Assembly: GCF_040790665.1 (NCBI RefSeq)
Contig: NZ_CP160849.1
Coordinates: forward strand, 2,443,501-2,507,500
DNA length: 64,000 nucleotides
Direction of reading: 5' to 3'
Origin: Sulfitobacter pontiacus
Lineage (GTDB): Bacteria > Pseudomonadota > Alphaproteobacteria > Rhodobacterales > Rhodobacteraceae
Below the pieces are notes generated by a model, which worked only from the letters and a program-made list of their open reading frames with translations, made no database searches and was not told where the DNA came from. The translations under genes were made by a program, and so were the position numbers. Shown here piece after piece: positions 16,612-25,625 of this stretch; position 1 is the stretch's first letter; each line of letters begins with the position of its first letter.

Positions 16612-17943
16612 ATGCAGGTCAACGAGACGCTGAACGAAGGTCTGAAACGCGGCTATGCCATCACTGTGACAGCAGCTGAGCTGGAGGCCAAGGTCAACGA
16701 AAAGCTGGCCGAAGCGCAGCCCGAAGTCGAGATGAAGGGTTTCCGCAAAGGTAAAGTGCCAATGGCGTTGCTGAAAAAGCAATTCGGCCAAAAGGTTATG
16801 GGCGAAGCAATGCAGGAAAGCATTGATGGCGCCATGCAAGAGCATTTTGAAAAATCCGGCGATCGCCCTGCGATGCAGCCCGACGTCAAAATGGCGAATG
16901 AAGACTGGAAAGAAGGCGACGACGTCGAGGTCACCATGACCTACGAAGCACTGCCCGAGATCCCAGAAGTCGACCTGTCGTCCATCACGCTGGAAAAAAT
17001 GGTTGTCAAAGCCGATGACGCCGCCGTTGAAGAGGCGCTGGCCAACCTGGCAGAGACCGCACAGGACTTTGAAGCCCGCGAAGAGGGTGCCAAGGCAGAA
17101 GACGGCGACCAGATCACATTCGATTTCCTCGGCAAAGTAGACGGCGAAGCCTTTGAAGGCGGCGCGGCGGAAGATTACCCGCTGGTGCTGGGCTCCAACT
17201 CCTTCATCCCCGGTTTCGAAGAGCAGCTGGTCGGTGTTGTAGCAGGCGACGAGAAAGACGTAACGGTTTCCTTCCCGGAAGATTACCAAGCACCTCATCT
17301 CGCCGGCAAAGAAGCCGTGTTCGAGTGCAAGATTAAAGAAGTGAAAAAGCCTGTTGCCGCGAAAGTGGACGACGAGCTGGCCAAGAAATTCGGTGCCGAA
17401 GATCTGGCCGCGCTGAAATCCCAGATCGCAGAGCGTCTGGAAGCGGAATATGCCGGTGCGTCGCGCGCTGTCATGAAACGCGGTCTGCTGGACGAGCTGG
17501 ACAAGCTGGTCAGCTTTGACCTGCCGCCGTCGCTGGTCGAAGCCGAAGCAGGCCAGATCGCGCACCAGCTGTGGCACGAAGACAACCCCGACGTTCAGGG
17601 CCATGACCACCCGGAAATCGAAACCACCGACGAGCACAAGAAGCTCGCCGAGCGCCGCGTGCGTCTTGGCCTGCTGCTGGCCGAGCTGGGTCAGAAAGCC
17701 GAAGTTCAGGTCACCGACGCGGAAATGACGCAAGCGATCATGAACCAGGCACGTCAGTACCCTGGTCAGGAACGTCAGTTCTTTGAATTCGTTCAGCAAA
17801 ACCAGCAGATGCAACAGCAGATGCGCGCTCCTTTGTTCGAGGACAAAGTCGTTGATCACGTGTTTGAACAGGCGACATTGAACGAGAAAGAAGTGTCGAA
17901 AGAAGACCTGCAGAAAGCCGTAGAAGAGCTGGAAGACGAATAA
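16612..17943 (+). CDS. tig: Trigger factor
   Basis: 443 residues. Ribosome-bound chaperone and prolyl isomerase that meets nascent chains. Residues 1-~145 are the ribosome-binding domain with the signature [16 protein letters not shown] near residue 44; ~150-245 are the FKBP-type isomerase domain ([20 protein letters not shown] and [17 protein letters not shown]); the rest is the helical substrate-cradling domain, ending with a long acidic/Gln-rich helix. Codon use is more biased to preferred codons than in neighbours, as expected for a highly expressed gene. A strong terminator follows, so it is monocistronic. The 213 nt before it contain no gene. Confidence 0.97.
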   Translation: MQVNETLNEGLKRGYAITVTAAELEAKVNEKLAEAQPEVEMKGFRKGKVPMALLKKQFGQKVMGEAMQESIDGAMQEHFEKSGDRPAMQPDVKMANEDWKEGDDVEVTMTYEALPEIPEVDLSSITLEKMVVKADDAAVEEALANLAETAQDFEAREEGAKAEDGDQITFDFLGKVDGEAFEGGAAEDYPLVLGSNSFIPGFEEQLVGVVAGDEKDVTVSFPEDYQAPHLAGKEAVFECKIKEVKKPVAAKVDDELAKKFGAEDLAALKSQIAERLEAEYAGASRAVMKRGLLDELDKLVSFDLPPSLVEAEAGQIAHQLWHEDNPDVQGHDHPEIETTDEHKKLAERRVRLGLLLAELGQKAEVQVTDAEMTQAIMNQARQYPGQERQFFEFVQQNQQMQQQMRAPLFEDKVVDHVFEQATLNEKEVSKEDLQKAVEELEDE

Positions 17944-17974
17944 GTCTTTCCCCTTTTTCGGTATGACAAAGATC

Positions 17975-18003
17975 AAAGCCGTCCCGATTGGGGCGGCTTT
18001 TTT
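17975..18003 (+). terminator. Intrinsic terminator of tig
   Basis: Stem AAAGCCG-CCC / GGG-CGGCTTT with loop GATT, followed by a run of T at 17998-18003. It lies 32 nt after the tig stop codon. Confidence 0.9.
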
Positions 18004-18080
18004 CGTTAGACGGCTGGGGAGTTATTCGTTTTAGTGCAGCAAAATGCGGCAGTTCCGATCAAGGGGAGGGTGGTAGACAC

Positions 18081-18791
18081 ATGTCAGATCAAGCCAGCAA
18101 CAGGGCGCGCCGCGCCGCGAGAGCAAAGACACCCCTGACCGAGGAGGAGCGCAAAGCCCGCCGGCGTGCGAAGCGGAACCTGCGTCAGGCCGAGGCGATG
18201 GGTTTTCTCAAGGGGGTGACGGCGATGCTGAAGCCTGGCGATCTGGCGATGGACTGCGGGGCCAATGTGGGTGTCGTGACCCGTTTGTTGGCCGACACAG
18301 GCGCCGAGGTGATCAGCTATGAACCCGACCCTTATGCGTTTGAACAGCTCACGACGGCTGTGAAAGACCGCGCGAACGTGCGTCTTGTCAACGCGGCGGT
18401 TGGGGCTAGCTCGGGCACTGTGCGGCTGATGCGGGCTGCGAACTTTGACGACAATATGAAGGGGGCATCGGTCAAAAGCACAATCGTCGACGGCGGGCGT
18501 ACGATTGACGCAGGCAATTATGTCGATGTCGCATTGCTCAATTTTCTGGAAATCATCAGGGCTGAAATCGATAAACGCGGCGAGATCGCTTTTGTGAAGA
18601 TGGACATCGAAGGCGCGGAGCTTGATCTGCTTGAGGCGATGGATGCAGCGGATTTGATCAAGGGGATCAGGTGCTTGGTCGTGGAGACCCATGAGCGCAA
18701 GTTCGCGGATCTCAGACCGAGGTTCCGCGCGCTGCGCGAAACCTTTGCTGCGAAATACCCTGCGCGACAGGTGAACCTCGACTGGATCTGA
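18081..18791 (+). CDS. FkbM family methyltransferase
   Basis: 236 residues from the ATG at 18081 (AGGGGAGGG upstream). Residues 1-40 are very basic (RARRAARAK, ERKARRRAKRN), perhaps for binding nucleic acid or membrane surfaces. The SAM-binding motif DCGANVGVVTRLL is at 58-70, the acidic strand VISYEPDP follows, and the FkbM mark FVKMDIEGAELDLLEAM lies near residue 173. FkbM enzymes O-methylate sugars, polyketides and other small molecules; the substrate is not readable here. It stands alone between tig and a lytic transglycosylase gene on the other strand. No sugar or polyketide genes are nearby. Confidence 0.88.
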   Translation: MSDQASNRARRAARAKTPLTEEERKARRRAKRNLRQAEAMGFLKGVTAMLKPGDLAMDCGANVGVVTRLLADTGAEVISYEPDPYAFEQLTTAVKDRANVRLVNAAVGASSGTVRLMRAANFDDNMKGASVKSTIVDGGRTIDAGNYVDVALLNFLEIIRAEIDKRGEIAFVKMDIEGAELDLLEAMDAADLIKGIRCLVVETHERKFADLRPRFRALRETFAAKYPARQVNLDWI

Positions 18792-18839
18792 GAGAGGCAC
18801 ACCTGCGCCCATGGGGCAGCGCGGCGCGCCTTAGGGGGC

Positions 18840-19322
18840 TCAGCCTTTGCGCAGGCCGGTTTCAACCAGCATACCGCGCCGTTTGGCCTCGTAATAATAG
18901 CCGCGGGCGTACCACTTGATTGCGGTGGCGTGATCGCCATCAGACAGCAGCCAAGCGCCGCGCAGGTATTTGACGCCGTATTTCAAGTTTACATCAGGAT
19001 CGAGAAGATCGCCGGCATCGCCGCGAAACCCCATGCCGCGTGCGGTGGCGGGCAGGATTTGCAGCAGGCCGAAGTAGGGCCCATTGCGGGCCTCTGGACG
19101 GTGGGTGCTTTCACGGATGGCAAGACGGTGGACCAACGGGCGGGGGACGTCGTAGTGGTCGGCCCATTTGTTGATCAGCCCGCGCAGCTCGGGCGTCTCG
19201 TTGGGATAGAGCGGCAGCTTGCGGGGCGCGGGGGCGGGCTCTGGCGCGGTACTGGCGCAGGCAGAGAGGGCAGGTGTGCAAAGCAACATCTGGCAAAGGG
19301 AACGACGTGTGAGGGCGATCAT
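18840..19322 (-). CDS. Lytic transglycosylase lipoprotein
   Basis: 160 residues from the ATG at 19322 (an ATG at 19337 is also possible). The start MIALTRRSLCQMLLCTPALSAC is a lipoprotein signal with lipobox LSAC and Cys22 as the lipidated residue. A Pro/Ala linker leads into an SLT domain: AIRESTHRPEARNGPYFGLLQI with catalytic Glu71, then PATARGMGF and ATAIKWYARGYYYEAKRRG. Such enzymes cut the MurNAc-GlcNAc bond with 1,6-anhydro formation. It is shorter than MltC or Slt and resembles the small SLT lipoproteins of Rhodobacterales. It is monocistronic, with no terminator seen. Confidence 0.88.
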   Translation of the reverse strand: MIALTRRSLCQMLLCTPALSACASTAPEPAPAPRKLPLYPNETPELRGLINKWADHYDVPRPLVHRLAIRESTHRPEARNGPYFGLLQILPATARGMGFRGDAGDLLDPDVNLKYGVKYLRGAWLLSDGDHATAIKWYARGYYYEAKRRGMLVETGLRKG

Positions 19323-19445
19323 GCGTGTGACTCGCATCGTTGACGGGAGCCAAATGCTTACAACGCCGGGGGCACCGCGCAACAAGGGCAGCGCCGGATG
19401 GGCAGAGGGTCGCTTAGCACAGGGCGGCATATTGCCGATGTCGCA

Positions 19446-19484
19446 ATGAAAAACGCCGCCGCTGAGAGGTCAGCGGCGGCGTTT
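19446..19484 (-). terminator. Intrinsic terminator of rpsF-rpsR-rplI
   Basis: Perfect 15-bp stem (AAACGCCGCCGCTGA / TCAGCGGCGGCGTTT) with a 4-nt loop at 19451-19484; on the minus strand it ends in a T-run. It begins 23 nt after the rplI stop codon. Confidence 0.93.
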
Positions 19485-19507
19485 CATTTGGAATCAGATC
19501 GGAAGGC

Positions 19508-20128
19508 TTAGGCTTGCGCTTCGTCTTCGTCTGTTTTCTCGACAGCTTCTGCCAGATCGTCGTCGTCGGATGCGGCGGAGCCGATATCGTCGAACAGTTC
19601 AGAGATCTCGAATTCGGCTGCAGCTTCTTCTTCTGCGGCCAGTTCCTGGATCGACTTGCCTGCGGCCTGAAGCTCGGCCTCTTCAGGGGAACGTGCAACG
19701 TTCAGCTGAATGGTGGCTTCGACTTCGGGGTGCAGGATGACGGTGACGTCATGCAGGCCCAGGTCTTTGATCGGGCTGCCCAGAACGACCTGTTTGCGGT
19801 CGATGGTGAAGCCTTCGGCTGTAGCAACGTCTGCCGCGTCACGGGTCGTAACCGAACCGTAAAGCGCACCCGAATCGGAGGCGGAGCGGATGACGATGAA
19901 CTGCTGACCGTTAAGCTTGTCGGACAGTGCTTCGGCTTCTTTTTTGGTCTCGAGGTTTTGTGCCTCAAGCTGGGCTTTCTGACCTTCAAAGGCTTCGATG
20001 TTGGCTTTGGAAGCCGACAGCGCTTTGCCTTGGGGCAGCAGGAAGTTGCGTGCGTAGCCGGGCTTTACGTCCACGACTTCGCCCATTTGGCCCAGTTTGG
20101 CCACACGTTCCAGAAGGATAACTTGCAT
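19508..20128 (-). CDS. rplI: 50S ribosomal protein L9
   Basis: 206 residues; the classic L9 is ~150. The N-terminal RNA-binding domain ([36 protein letters not shown]) and the long connecting helix are standard, then the C-terminal domain with [13 protein letters not shown]. An extra ~50-residue acidic tail rich in Glu, Asp and Ala follows ([18 protein letters not shown]...), as seen in many alphaproteobacterial L9 proteins. Last gene of rpsF-rpsR-rplI, 11 nt after rpsR, and closed by a strong terminator. Confidence 0.98.
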   Translation of the reverse strand: MQVILLERVAKLGQMGEVVDVKPGYARNFLLPQGKALSASKANIEAFEGQKAQLEAQNLETKKEAEALSDKLNGQQFIVIRSASDSGALYGSVTTRDAADVATAEGFTIDRKQVVLGSPIKDLGLHDVTVILHPEVEATIQLNVARSPEEAELQAAGKSIQELAAEEEAAAEFEISELFDDIGSAASDDDDLAEAVEKTDEDEAQA

Positions 20129-20139
20129 GTGCTTTCTCC

Positions 20140-20367
20140 TTACTTAACGGCGTAGGGCAGCAGGGCGAGGAAGCGGGCGCGTTTGATGGCACGGGCCAAT
20201 TCACGCTGCTTTTTCGCGGAGACTGCGGTGATGCGGGAAGGAACGATTTTGCCGCGCTCAGAGATGTAGCGCTGCAGAAGACGTGTGTCTTTGTAATCGA
20301 TTGCCGGTGCGTTGTCGCCCGAGAAGGGGCAGACCTTACGACGGCGGAAAAATGGTTTAGCGGCCAT
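20140..20367 (-). CDS. rpsR: 30S ribosomal protein S18
   Basis: 75 residues with the family core [62 protein letters not shown]. It is a small basic protein that pairs with S6 on the 30S platform. A single Cys is present in the N-terminal part. The gene is second in the rpsF-rpsR-rplI operon, 29 nt after rpsF. Confidence 0.98.
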   Translation of the reverse strand: MAAKPFFRRRKVCPFSGDNAPAIDYKDTRLLQRYISERGKIVPSRITAVSAKKQRELARAIKRARFLALLPYAVK

Positions 20368-20396
20368 GGTTTATGTCCTTTATTGCAAGCTGATGA

Positions 20397-20759
20397 TCAA
20401 CGACGTTCGCGGCGTTCGCCACGCTCGGGGCGCTCGTCACGTTTCTGCATCTGAACCGATGGCAGCTCTTTGTGCTCATCAACTTTGATGGTCAGAACGC
20501 GCATCACGTCATCATGCAAACGCATCAGGCGTTCCATTTCCTGTACGGCGGTCGCTGGTGCGTCCGAACGCAGGAAGGCATAGTGGCCCTTGCGGTTTTT
20601 GTTGATCTTGTAGGCCATCGTTTTAACGCCCCAGTATTCGCTGTCGACGAGCTTGCCGTCGTTGTCAGCCAAAACTGTGCCAAAATGTTCGATAAGGCCT
20701 TCTGCTTGCGTGTTGGACAAGTCCTGACGCGCAATCATAACATGCTCATAAAGCGGCAT
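20397..20759 (-). CDS. rpsF: 30S ribosomal protein S6
   Basis: 120 residues from MPLYEHVMIARQD; the start at 20759 has GGAG eight bases upstream, and a reading two codons longer is rejected. Core motifs: VKTMAYKINKNRKGHYAFLRSDA and the C-terminal strand LIR/VLTIKVDEH. The tail is highly charged (RDERPERGERRERR), probably RNA-contacting. First gene of the operon; a promoter-like sequence lies about 110 nt upstream, leaving a leader of some 100 nt in which an S6:S18 feedback element could sit, although no such structure could be confirmed by eye. Confidence 0.97.
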   Translation of the reverse strand: MPLYEHVMIARQDLSNTQAEGLIEHFGTVLADNDGKLVDSEYWGVKTMAYKINKNRKGHYAFLRSDAPATAVQEMERLMRLHDDVMRVLTIKVDEHKELPSVQMQKRDERPERGERRERR

Positions 20760-20867
20760 GTGCACTCCTATTTATATCAAGGCGCATTTCATAGGCAGGG
20801 CATTTGCGTTTTGCGGCCCCACCACGAGAGTCTGCGCGGTTCAAAAGATGATGCAAAACGAAGGGCC

Positions 20868-20895
20868 GATATACACGGTTTTGCAGGCAGGGCAA
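20868..20895 (-). promoter_or_regulatory. Candidate promoter of rpsF-rpsR-rplI
   Basis: Read on the minus strand: TTGCCC (20895-20890), 16-bp spacer, TATATC (20873-20868). It predicts transcription starting near 20861, about 100 nt before rpsF. The 291-nt region shared with the divergent hypothetical gene at 21051 holds no other clear feature. Confidence 0.5.
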
Positions 20896-21050
20896 GGGTG
20901 CGTTGGCGCTATGGCACGGGCGTCTATCGATTTGGGGCGGATGATCCTTTGAAAAGTACCACTTCGATCACGGTCGCGCCTCTTTTTCGTCATGAACCCA
21001 TACGAGAACTGAAGCGGAGATCACACGGTTAAGCAAGGTTTATCAGAGCA

Positions 21051-21545
21051 ATGGGCGCAGTTACGAATTTCTCCGCGGATAGTCTTCAGTTTTCGGCACA
21101 GGCCGGAATGGTAGATGGCTCTCGGGCGGTGGTGCGCAGCCTCCAGCGGTTGTTGGGGGCGGCCTTGGTGCTGGCGGCGTCGGGGTTGTGGCTGACGCCG
21201 GGGTCGAACTTTGGGTCAGATGTGATGCTGTTCAAGGTCGGGCTGTCGGCGGTGTCTGTGATGTTGGGGGCAAGCCTTTTGCTGTCGGGGCAAAAGCCGG
21301 CGCTGCCCGAGATCCAGATCGACACGCTGCGGCGCGAGCTGCGTCTGGTGCGTCCGCGCACGGTGGGGGCGCAACGGGTGCTGCAACGCTGCAGTTTTGG
21401 CGATCTGGGACGCGTGGAGCGTATTGGCCGCAACTTCCACTTCTGGGACACGCGCGGCAATTTCATCGTTGATGTCCATATTGCAGAGCGCCGCGTGGTC
21501 GATAACCTGACCTTTAGCCTGCGCGACTCCGGTCAGGCGATCTGA
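21051..21545 (+). CDS. Hypothetical membrane protein
   Basis: 164 residues not assignable to a named family. After ~30 soluble residues there are two hydrophobic segments (about 34-50 and 57-80), then an 80-residue soluble domain: IQIDTLRRELRLVRPRTVGAQRVLQRCSFGDLGRVERIGRNFHFWDTRGNFIVDVHIAERRVVDNL. The alternating polar/hydrophobic pattern suggests a beta-rich fold such as a small PH- or SMR-like domain. It is monocistronic, divergent from rpsF and followed by a YceI gene. The coding frame is clear from GC3 bias and the absence of a better frame, but the role is unknown. Confidence 0.75.
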   Translation: MGAVTNFSADSLQFSAQAGMVDGSRAVVRSLQRLLGAALVLAASGLWLTPGSNFGSDVMLFKVGLSAVSVMLGASLLLSGQKPALPEIQIDTLRRELRLVRPRTVGAQRVLQRCSFGDLGRVERIGRNFHFWDTRGNFIVDVHIAERRVVDNLTFSLRDSGQAI

Positions 21546-21692
21546 GCGCAGCGCGGCCGTTATGTGCGTGTTTATCGCATGTCTGACGCGCGACTGTTCG
21601 CCAATGCGCACTAACTGTTGAACACTGCTGGGTTGCTGAAACGCTGAAATGCTTCATGTATGGTGCAGACAAACGCCAACAGGAGTATTCCA

Positions 21693-22268
21693 ATGACCAT
21701 GAAGTCTGTCCTTCTCGCTACCGCCCTGACACTGGGTGCCACCTCTGCTTTCGCCGCCGAGAAATATGTGCTGGACGCAAGCCACAGCCAGATCGTTTTC
21801 ACCTATAACCACCTTGGGTTCTCGACCACCACGTCGATGTTCAGCGGTTTTGACGGTGAAATCATGCTGGACGAGGCAGAGCCCGCGAACTCCTCTGTCT
21901 CCGTATCTTTCCCGGTCAAAGACATGATCACCGGCTGGGAACCCCGCACCGAACACTTCATGACCGCTGATTTCTTTGGTGCCGAAGATGGCGACATGGT
22001 GACGTTCGAATCCACCGGTATCGAGGTCACAGGCGAAAAGACCGCATTGATCACCGGTGATCTGACCATGAACGATGTGACCAAATCCGTTGTGCTGGAT
22101 GCCAAGCTGAACCAGATGGGCGAGCATCCGATGGCCAAGAAGCCTTGGGCCGGTTTCGACGCGACGACCACGGTCACACGCACCGATTTCAACCTTGGTC
22201 AGTTCGCGCCGTTCGTCAGCGACGAAGTGCAAGTGAACATCTCTATCGAAGCGATGAAGGCTGAATAA
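21693..22268 (+). CDS. YceI family periplasmic protein
   Basis: 191 residues from the ATG at 21693 with AGGAG upstream. Signal peptide of ~22 residues (VLLATALTLGATSAFAAE). The mature domain is the YceI lipocalin-like barrel: YVLDASHSQIVFTYNHLGFSTTTSMFSGFDGEIMLD at the start, then GWEPRTEHFMTADFF and FDATTTVTRTDFNLGQFAPFVSDEVQVNISIEA at the end. YceI barrels bind isoprenoid-quinone-like lipids. It is convergent with a cytochrome b561-YceI fusion, so the locus encodes two YceI domains, one soluble and one tethered to a haem protein. Confidence 0.93.
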   Translation: MTMKSVLLATALTLGATSAFAAEKYVLDASHSQIVFTYNHLGFSTTTSMFSGFDGEIMLDEAEPANSSVSVSFPVKDMITGWEPRTEHFMTADFFGAEDGDMVTFESTGIEVTGEKTALITGDLTMNDVTKSVVLDAKLNQMGEHPMAKKPWAGFDATTTVTRTDFNLGQFAPFVSDEVQVNISIEAMKAE

Positions 22269-22295
22269 GCTTTCCACCGTTTATTAAGAAACGAG

Positions 22296-22323
22296 AACGC
22301 CGGGGCGGGACCCCGGCGTTTTT
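22296..22323 (+). terminator. Terminator between convergent YceI genes
   Basis: Stem AACGCCGGGG / CCCCGGCGTT with a 5-nt loop followed by T5 on the plus strand, 28 nt after the YceI stop. The A-run on the other side is weak, so it mainly serves the plus-strand gene. Confidence 0.88.
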
Positions 22324-22371
22324 GCGTTTATGGGGGGCGGGGCCCTAGGGCCCGCGCCGACGTTGGCGGGA

Positions 22372-23583
22372 TTACTGCCCGCGTGTGGCGGTGAGGTCGA
22401 TATTCACCGTGACGCTGAACGCCAGCGTGCTTTCGTCCGTCACCGTTTCCCCGATGCCGAAGTTGCGGCGGTCCAGCGTGGTGGAGCCTGTCATCCGGGC
22501 AGTGTCGTCCTGCAACGTCAGGGTGAAAGGCAGGTCGACCGGCATCGTCTGATCCTTGATCGTCAGGCTGCCCGCTGCGACATAGCCGTCGGCGGTGGCA
22601 TTGATATCAGCCTGAAAAATCGCGGTGGGGAAGGCCTCGCTGTTGAAGAAATCCGCCCCCATCGCCTGATCCGTCACCGACCCGAGGCTCAGCGACGGGA
22701 TCGCGACCGTGGTCGTTACGTCGCCCGCTTTGCCGGATTGTACGGTGTCGTCAAATGTGATCGCGGATGTCCAGTCGGCAAAGCTGCCAGCCACGACGGA
22801 CCCGAACTGCGTGACCTCTAGCGCGATGGTACCGTCCTGCACTTGCCAGTCAGAGGCGACATCCTCTAGCGCGGCGGTTTCGGTCGGGGCGGGTTGATCG
22901 CTTTGCTGGCCCAAGCCAAGGCCCAGCCCCAGCCCGAGGGCAATCGCGGCGACCCAGACGACGGTGGCGGTGATCACCGGCGCGGCAGAGTGGTGTTGAG
23001 CAGGCAGCGGGCCGACGACGGCTTCGCCCGGCAACATCCGACGCAGGGTCGAATCGCGGTCCACAACGTGGTGCTTCACCGCGCCGGCGATATGCAGGAT
23101 CAACGCGCCGATCAGCAGTTTGCCCGAGATGACGTGCAGCGCGCCAAAGGCGTGCTCTACTGTTGTGTTCTTGGGAATAAACGGCAGCGACTGCCCCAGC
23201 GGCCACCAGATCGGCGCAAAGCCAGAGGCGGCGGCGTGGTTGATCCAGCCGGCCAGCGGGACGATCACCAGCGACCCATAGAGCACCCAATGCACCGTTT
23301 CCGCCAGCCAGCTTTCAAGACGGTGATCCGCGTTCAGCAGCCCCGGTTTGGGTTGGGTAAAGGCCCAGACGATGCGGGCAAGGGCGACAAAGAAGACCGT
23401 CACGCCCAGTGTTTTGTGCAGCGAGAACAGCCACGCTTTGCGGGTCAGCGCCGCTTGCGTATCGTGGGGCAGATCGCTGGCATAAAGGCCAAGGGCGATC
23501 AGCGTGAGGATCAGCAGGGCGGTGAGCCAGTGAAAGAACTTGGTCACCCCGCCGTAGCGGATTGAGGTATTGGTTAAGGCCAT
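22372..23583 (-). CDS. Cytochrome b561 - YceI fusion protein
   Basis: 403 residues from the ATG at 23583. Residues ~1-180 are a di-haem cytochrome b561 (CybB type): four membrane segments with histidines in VTKFFHWLTAL, FSLHKTLGVTVF, ETVHWVLYGSL and HVISGKLLIGALILHIAGAVKHH. A linker with one more membrane segment (residues ~210-230, VITATVVWVAAIALGLGLGLGL) leads to a periplasmic YceI domain (~245-400). CybB exchanges electrons between quinol and periplasmic acceptors, and YceI may present the quinone-like lipid. Fusions of this kind occur elsewhere in proteobacteria. The stand-alone YceI gene faces it tail to tail. Confidence 0.92.
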   Translation of the reverse strand: MALTNTSIRYGGVTKFFHWLTALLILTLIALGLYASDLPHDTQAALTRKAWLFSLHKTLGVTVFFVALARIVWAFTQPKPGLLNADHRLESWLAETVHWVLYGSLVIVPLAGWINHAAASGFAPIWWPLGQSLPFIPKNTTVEHAFGALHVISGKLLIGALILHIAGAVKHHVVDRDSTLRRMLPGEAVVGPLPAQHHSAAPVITATVVWVAAIALGLGLGLGLGQQSDQPAPTETAALEDVASDWQVQDGTIALEVTQFGSVVAGSFADWTSAITFDDTVQSGKAGDVTTTVAIPSLSLGSVTDQAMGADFFNSEAFPTAIFQADINATADGYVAAGSLTIKDQTMPVDLPFTLTLQDDTARMTGSTTLDRRNFGIGETVTDESTLAFSVTVNIDLTATRGQ

Positions 23584-23729
23584 CTGGGTGCTCCGTCGCG
23601 AAATGGGTCGTTTCTGCTTACTGCAACGGGGCTTGGGGACCAATGCGGATCAGCGCACAGTCGCCGTGCAGGCTTGTTTGACGGCCACCCACGCGCTAAA
23701 GCGCTGGAAACGCAAATTCGGGGGACTTT

Positions 23730-24662
23730 ATGACCATTGCATTCGTATATCCGGGCCAAGGCGCGCAAACCATCGGTATGGGCCGCGATCTGGCCGACGC
23801 CTATCCGGCGGCAAAGGCCGTGTTTGACGAGGTGGACGAAGCCTTGGGCGAAAAGCTGTCGACGCTGATCTGGGAAGGCGACGCGGACGAGCTGACGCTG
23901 ACACAGAACGCGCAGCCTGCGCTGATGGCGACCTCTATGGCGGCGATGGCGGCGTTGAAGGCCGAAGGCGTTACCGTCGACAAGGCGGCGTATGTCGCGG
24001 GCCATTCGCTGGGTGAATATGCCGCACTCTGCGCGGCGGGGACATTCTCGCTTGCCGATACGGCGCGGTTGCTGCGCATCCGGGGGCGCGCGATGCAGGC
24101 GGCTGTGCCCGTGGGGCAGGGCGCTATGGCCGCCCTTCTGGGGCTGAGCTTTGATCAGGCCGAGGCCGTCGCCGCAGAGGCCGCACAGGGCGAGGTCTGT
24201 CAGGTCGCCAACCAGAACGATCCGGCGCAGAATGTCGTTTCGGGCAGCAAGGCTGCCGTGGAACGCGCGATTGATCTGGCGAAAGCGGCCGGTGCCAAGC
24301 GTGCGCTGCTTTTGCCTGTGTCTGCTCCGTTCCACTGTGCCCTGATGGCCCCCGCCGCAGAAGAGATGGCCGGTGCGCTGGCGGATGTGACAATGAACGC
24401 CCCTGCCGTGCCCGTGGTGGCGAATGTGGTGGCCGAGGCGGTCACCGATCCCGAACAGATCCGCAAGCTGCTGATCGAGCAGGTCACCGGTCAGGTGCGC
24501 TGGATGTCGTCGGTTGAATGGATGGGCGCGCAGGGCGTGACCGAGGTCTGGGAAATCGGCGCGGGCAAGGCGCTGTCCGGCATGATCCGCCGCATCAACA
24601 AGGAAATCACCTGCGTGAACATCGGCACCGCTGCCGATGCCGCTGCCGTGAAAACGGCCTGA
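23730..24662 (+). CDS. fabD: Malonyl-CoA:ACP transacylase
   Basis: 310 residues. FabD loads malonate from malonyl-CoA onto acyl carrier protein. Marks: FVYPGQGAQTIGMG at the N-terminus, the nucleophile elbow GHSLGEYAAL with Ser93, an arginine in LLRIRGRAMQ that binds the malonyl carboxylate, and the active-site histidine in PVSAPFHCALM near residue 200. First gene of fabD-fabG; fabG starts 24 nt later. It is cytoplasmic and normal in length. Confidence 0.98.
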   Translation: MTIAFVYPGQGAQTIGMGRDLADAYPAAKAVFDEVDEALGEKLSTLIWEGDADELTLTQNAQPALMATSMAAMAALKAEGVTVDKAAYVAGHSLGEYAALCAAGTFSLADTARLLRIRGRAMQAAVPVGQGAMAALLGLSFDQAEAVAAEAAQGEVCQVANQNDPAQNVVSGSKAAVERAIDLAKAAGAKRALLLPVSAPFHCALMAPAAEEMAGALADVTMNAPAVPVVANVVAEAVTDPEQIRKLLIEQVTGQVRWMSSVEWMGAQGVTEVWEIGAGKALSGMIRRINKEITCVNIGTAADAAAVKTA

Positions 24663-24686
24663 GAAAGGCCGCGAAAGGAATTACAT

Positions 24687-25424
24687 ATGTTTGATCTTAC
24701 TGGAAAAAATGCGCTGGTCACCGGGGCTTCGGGTGGTATCGGCGCGGAAATCGCGCGCAGCCTGCATGCCCGTGGCGCCACCGTGGGCCTGTCCGGCACC
24801 CGCACCGAACCGCTTGAGGCGCTGGCCGCCGAGCTGGGCGAGCGCGCCCATGTGCTGCCCTGTAACCTGAGCGATATGGAAGCCGTTGACGCGCTGCCCA
24901 AACAGGCGGCCGAGGCGATGGGATCGGTTGATATTCTGGTCAATAACGCCGGCATCACCCGCGACAACCTGTTCATGCGCATGTCGGATGATGAATGGAA
25001 TTCGGTCCTGAACGTCAACCTGACCGCGACGTTCAAGCTGTGCAAAGGCGTGATGCGCGGCATGATGAAGGCGCGTTGGGGCCGGATCGTGAATATCTCG
25101 AGCGTGGTCGGGGCCACCGGTAACCCCGGTCAGGCGAACTATGCCGCGTCCAAGGCCGGTATGGTGGGCATGTCCAAATCGCTTGCCTATGAGGTTGCCA
25201 GCCGCGGGATCACCGTGAACGCGGTCGCCCCCGGTTTCATTACCACGGCAATGACGGACAAGCTGACCGACGACCAAAAGGCGGGAATCATGGGGCAAAT
25301 CCCTGCGGGCCGTATGGGCGAAGCATCCGAAATCGCGTCGGCTGTTGTCTATCTGGCAAGTGCGGAAGCCGCCTATGTTACCGGAACCACCTTGCATGTG
25401 AACGGCGGCATGGCCATGTTGTGA
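24687..25424 (+). CDS. fabG: 3-oxoacyl-ACP reductase
   Basis: 245 residues. NADPH-dependent reduction of 3-ketoacyl-ACP. Rossmann glycine motif VTGASGGIGAEIAR at 11-24, NNAGITRDN at 86-94, and the catalytic Ser139, Tyr152 and Lys156 (ISSVVGATGNPGQANYAASKAG). The C-terminus YVTGTTLHVNGGMAML is the classic FabG end. It is co-transcribed with fabD; a 201-nt gap with a promoter-like sequence then precedes acpP. Confidence 0.98.
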   Translation: MFDLTGKNALVTGASGGIGAEIARSLHARGATVGLSGTRTEPLEALAAELGERAHVLPCNLSDMEAVDALPKQAAEAMGSVDILVNNAGITRDNLFMRMSDDEWNSVLNVNLTATFKLCKGVMRGMMKARWGRIVNISSVVGATGNPGQANYAASKAGMVGMSKSLAYEVASRGITVNAVAPGFITTAMTDKLTDDQKAGIMGQIPAGRMGEASEIASAVVYLASAEAAYVTGTTLHVNGGMAML

Positions 25425-25442
25425 CCCTGCGCTGCAAAGCGT

Positions 25443-25470
25443 TTGCCAAATCTGCGTCTTGTGCTAAATG
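25443..25470 (+). promoter_or_regulatory. Candidate acpP promoter
   Basis: TTGCCA (25443-25448), 16-bp spacer, TAAATG (25465-25470). Transcription would start near 25477 and leave a leader of ~150 nt before acpP. A separate strong promoter fits the need for far more AcpP than FabD/FabG. Confidence 0.5.
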
Positions 25471-25625
25471 GGGCGCAGAATCCATCATAGGGAGGCTTGA
25501 TTGCCCCCCTTACCTTGTGACAACAAGGGCCATAGCCGCCCCTCGGGGCACGATCCATACGGACCGCATAAGGTTCTGACGGAAACAGAAGAGGGCAGGA
25601 TTGCCCGAATGAATGAGGACTGAAT

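Noticed and set aside
20760-20952. A plus-strand ORF of 64 codons upstream of the gene at 21051
   Set aside because: It covers the leader and promoter of rpsF, lacks a ribosome site and has no coding bias.
21029-21043. A CtrA-like TTAA-N7-TTAT before the hypothetical gene at 21051
   Set aside because: It has a mismatch in the second half-site, ends only 7 nt before the ATG and stands alone.
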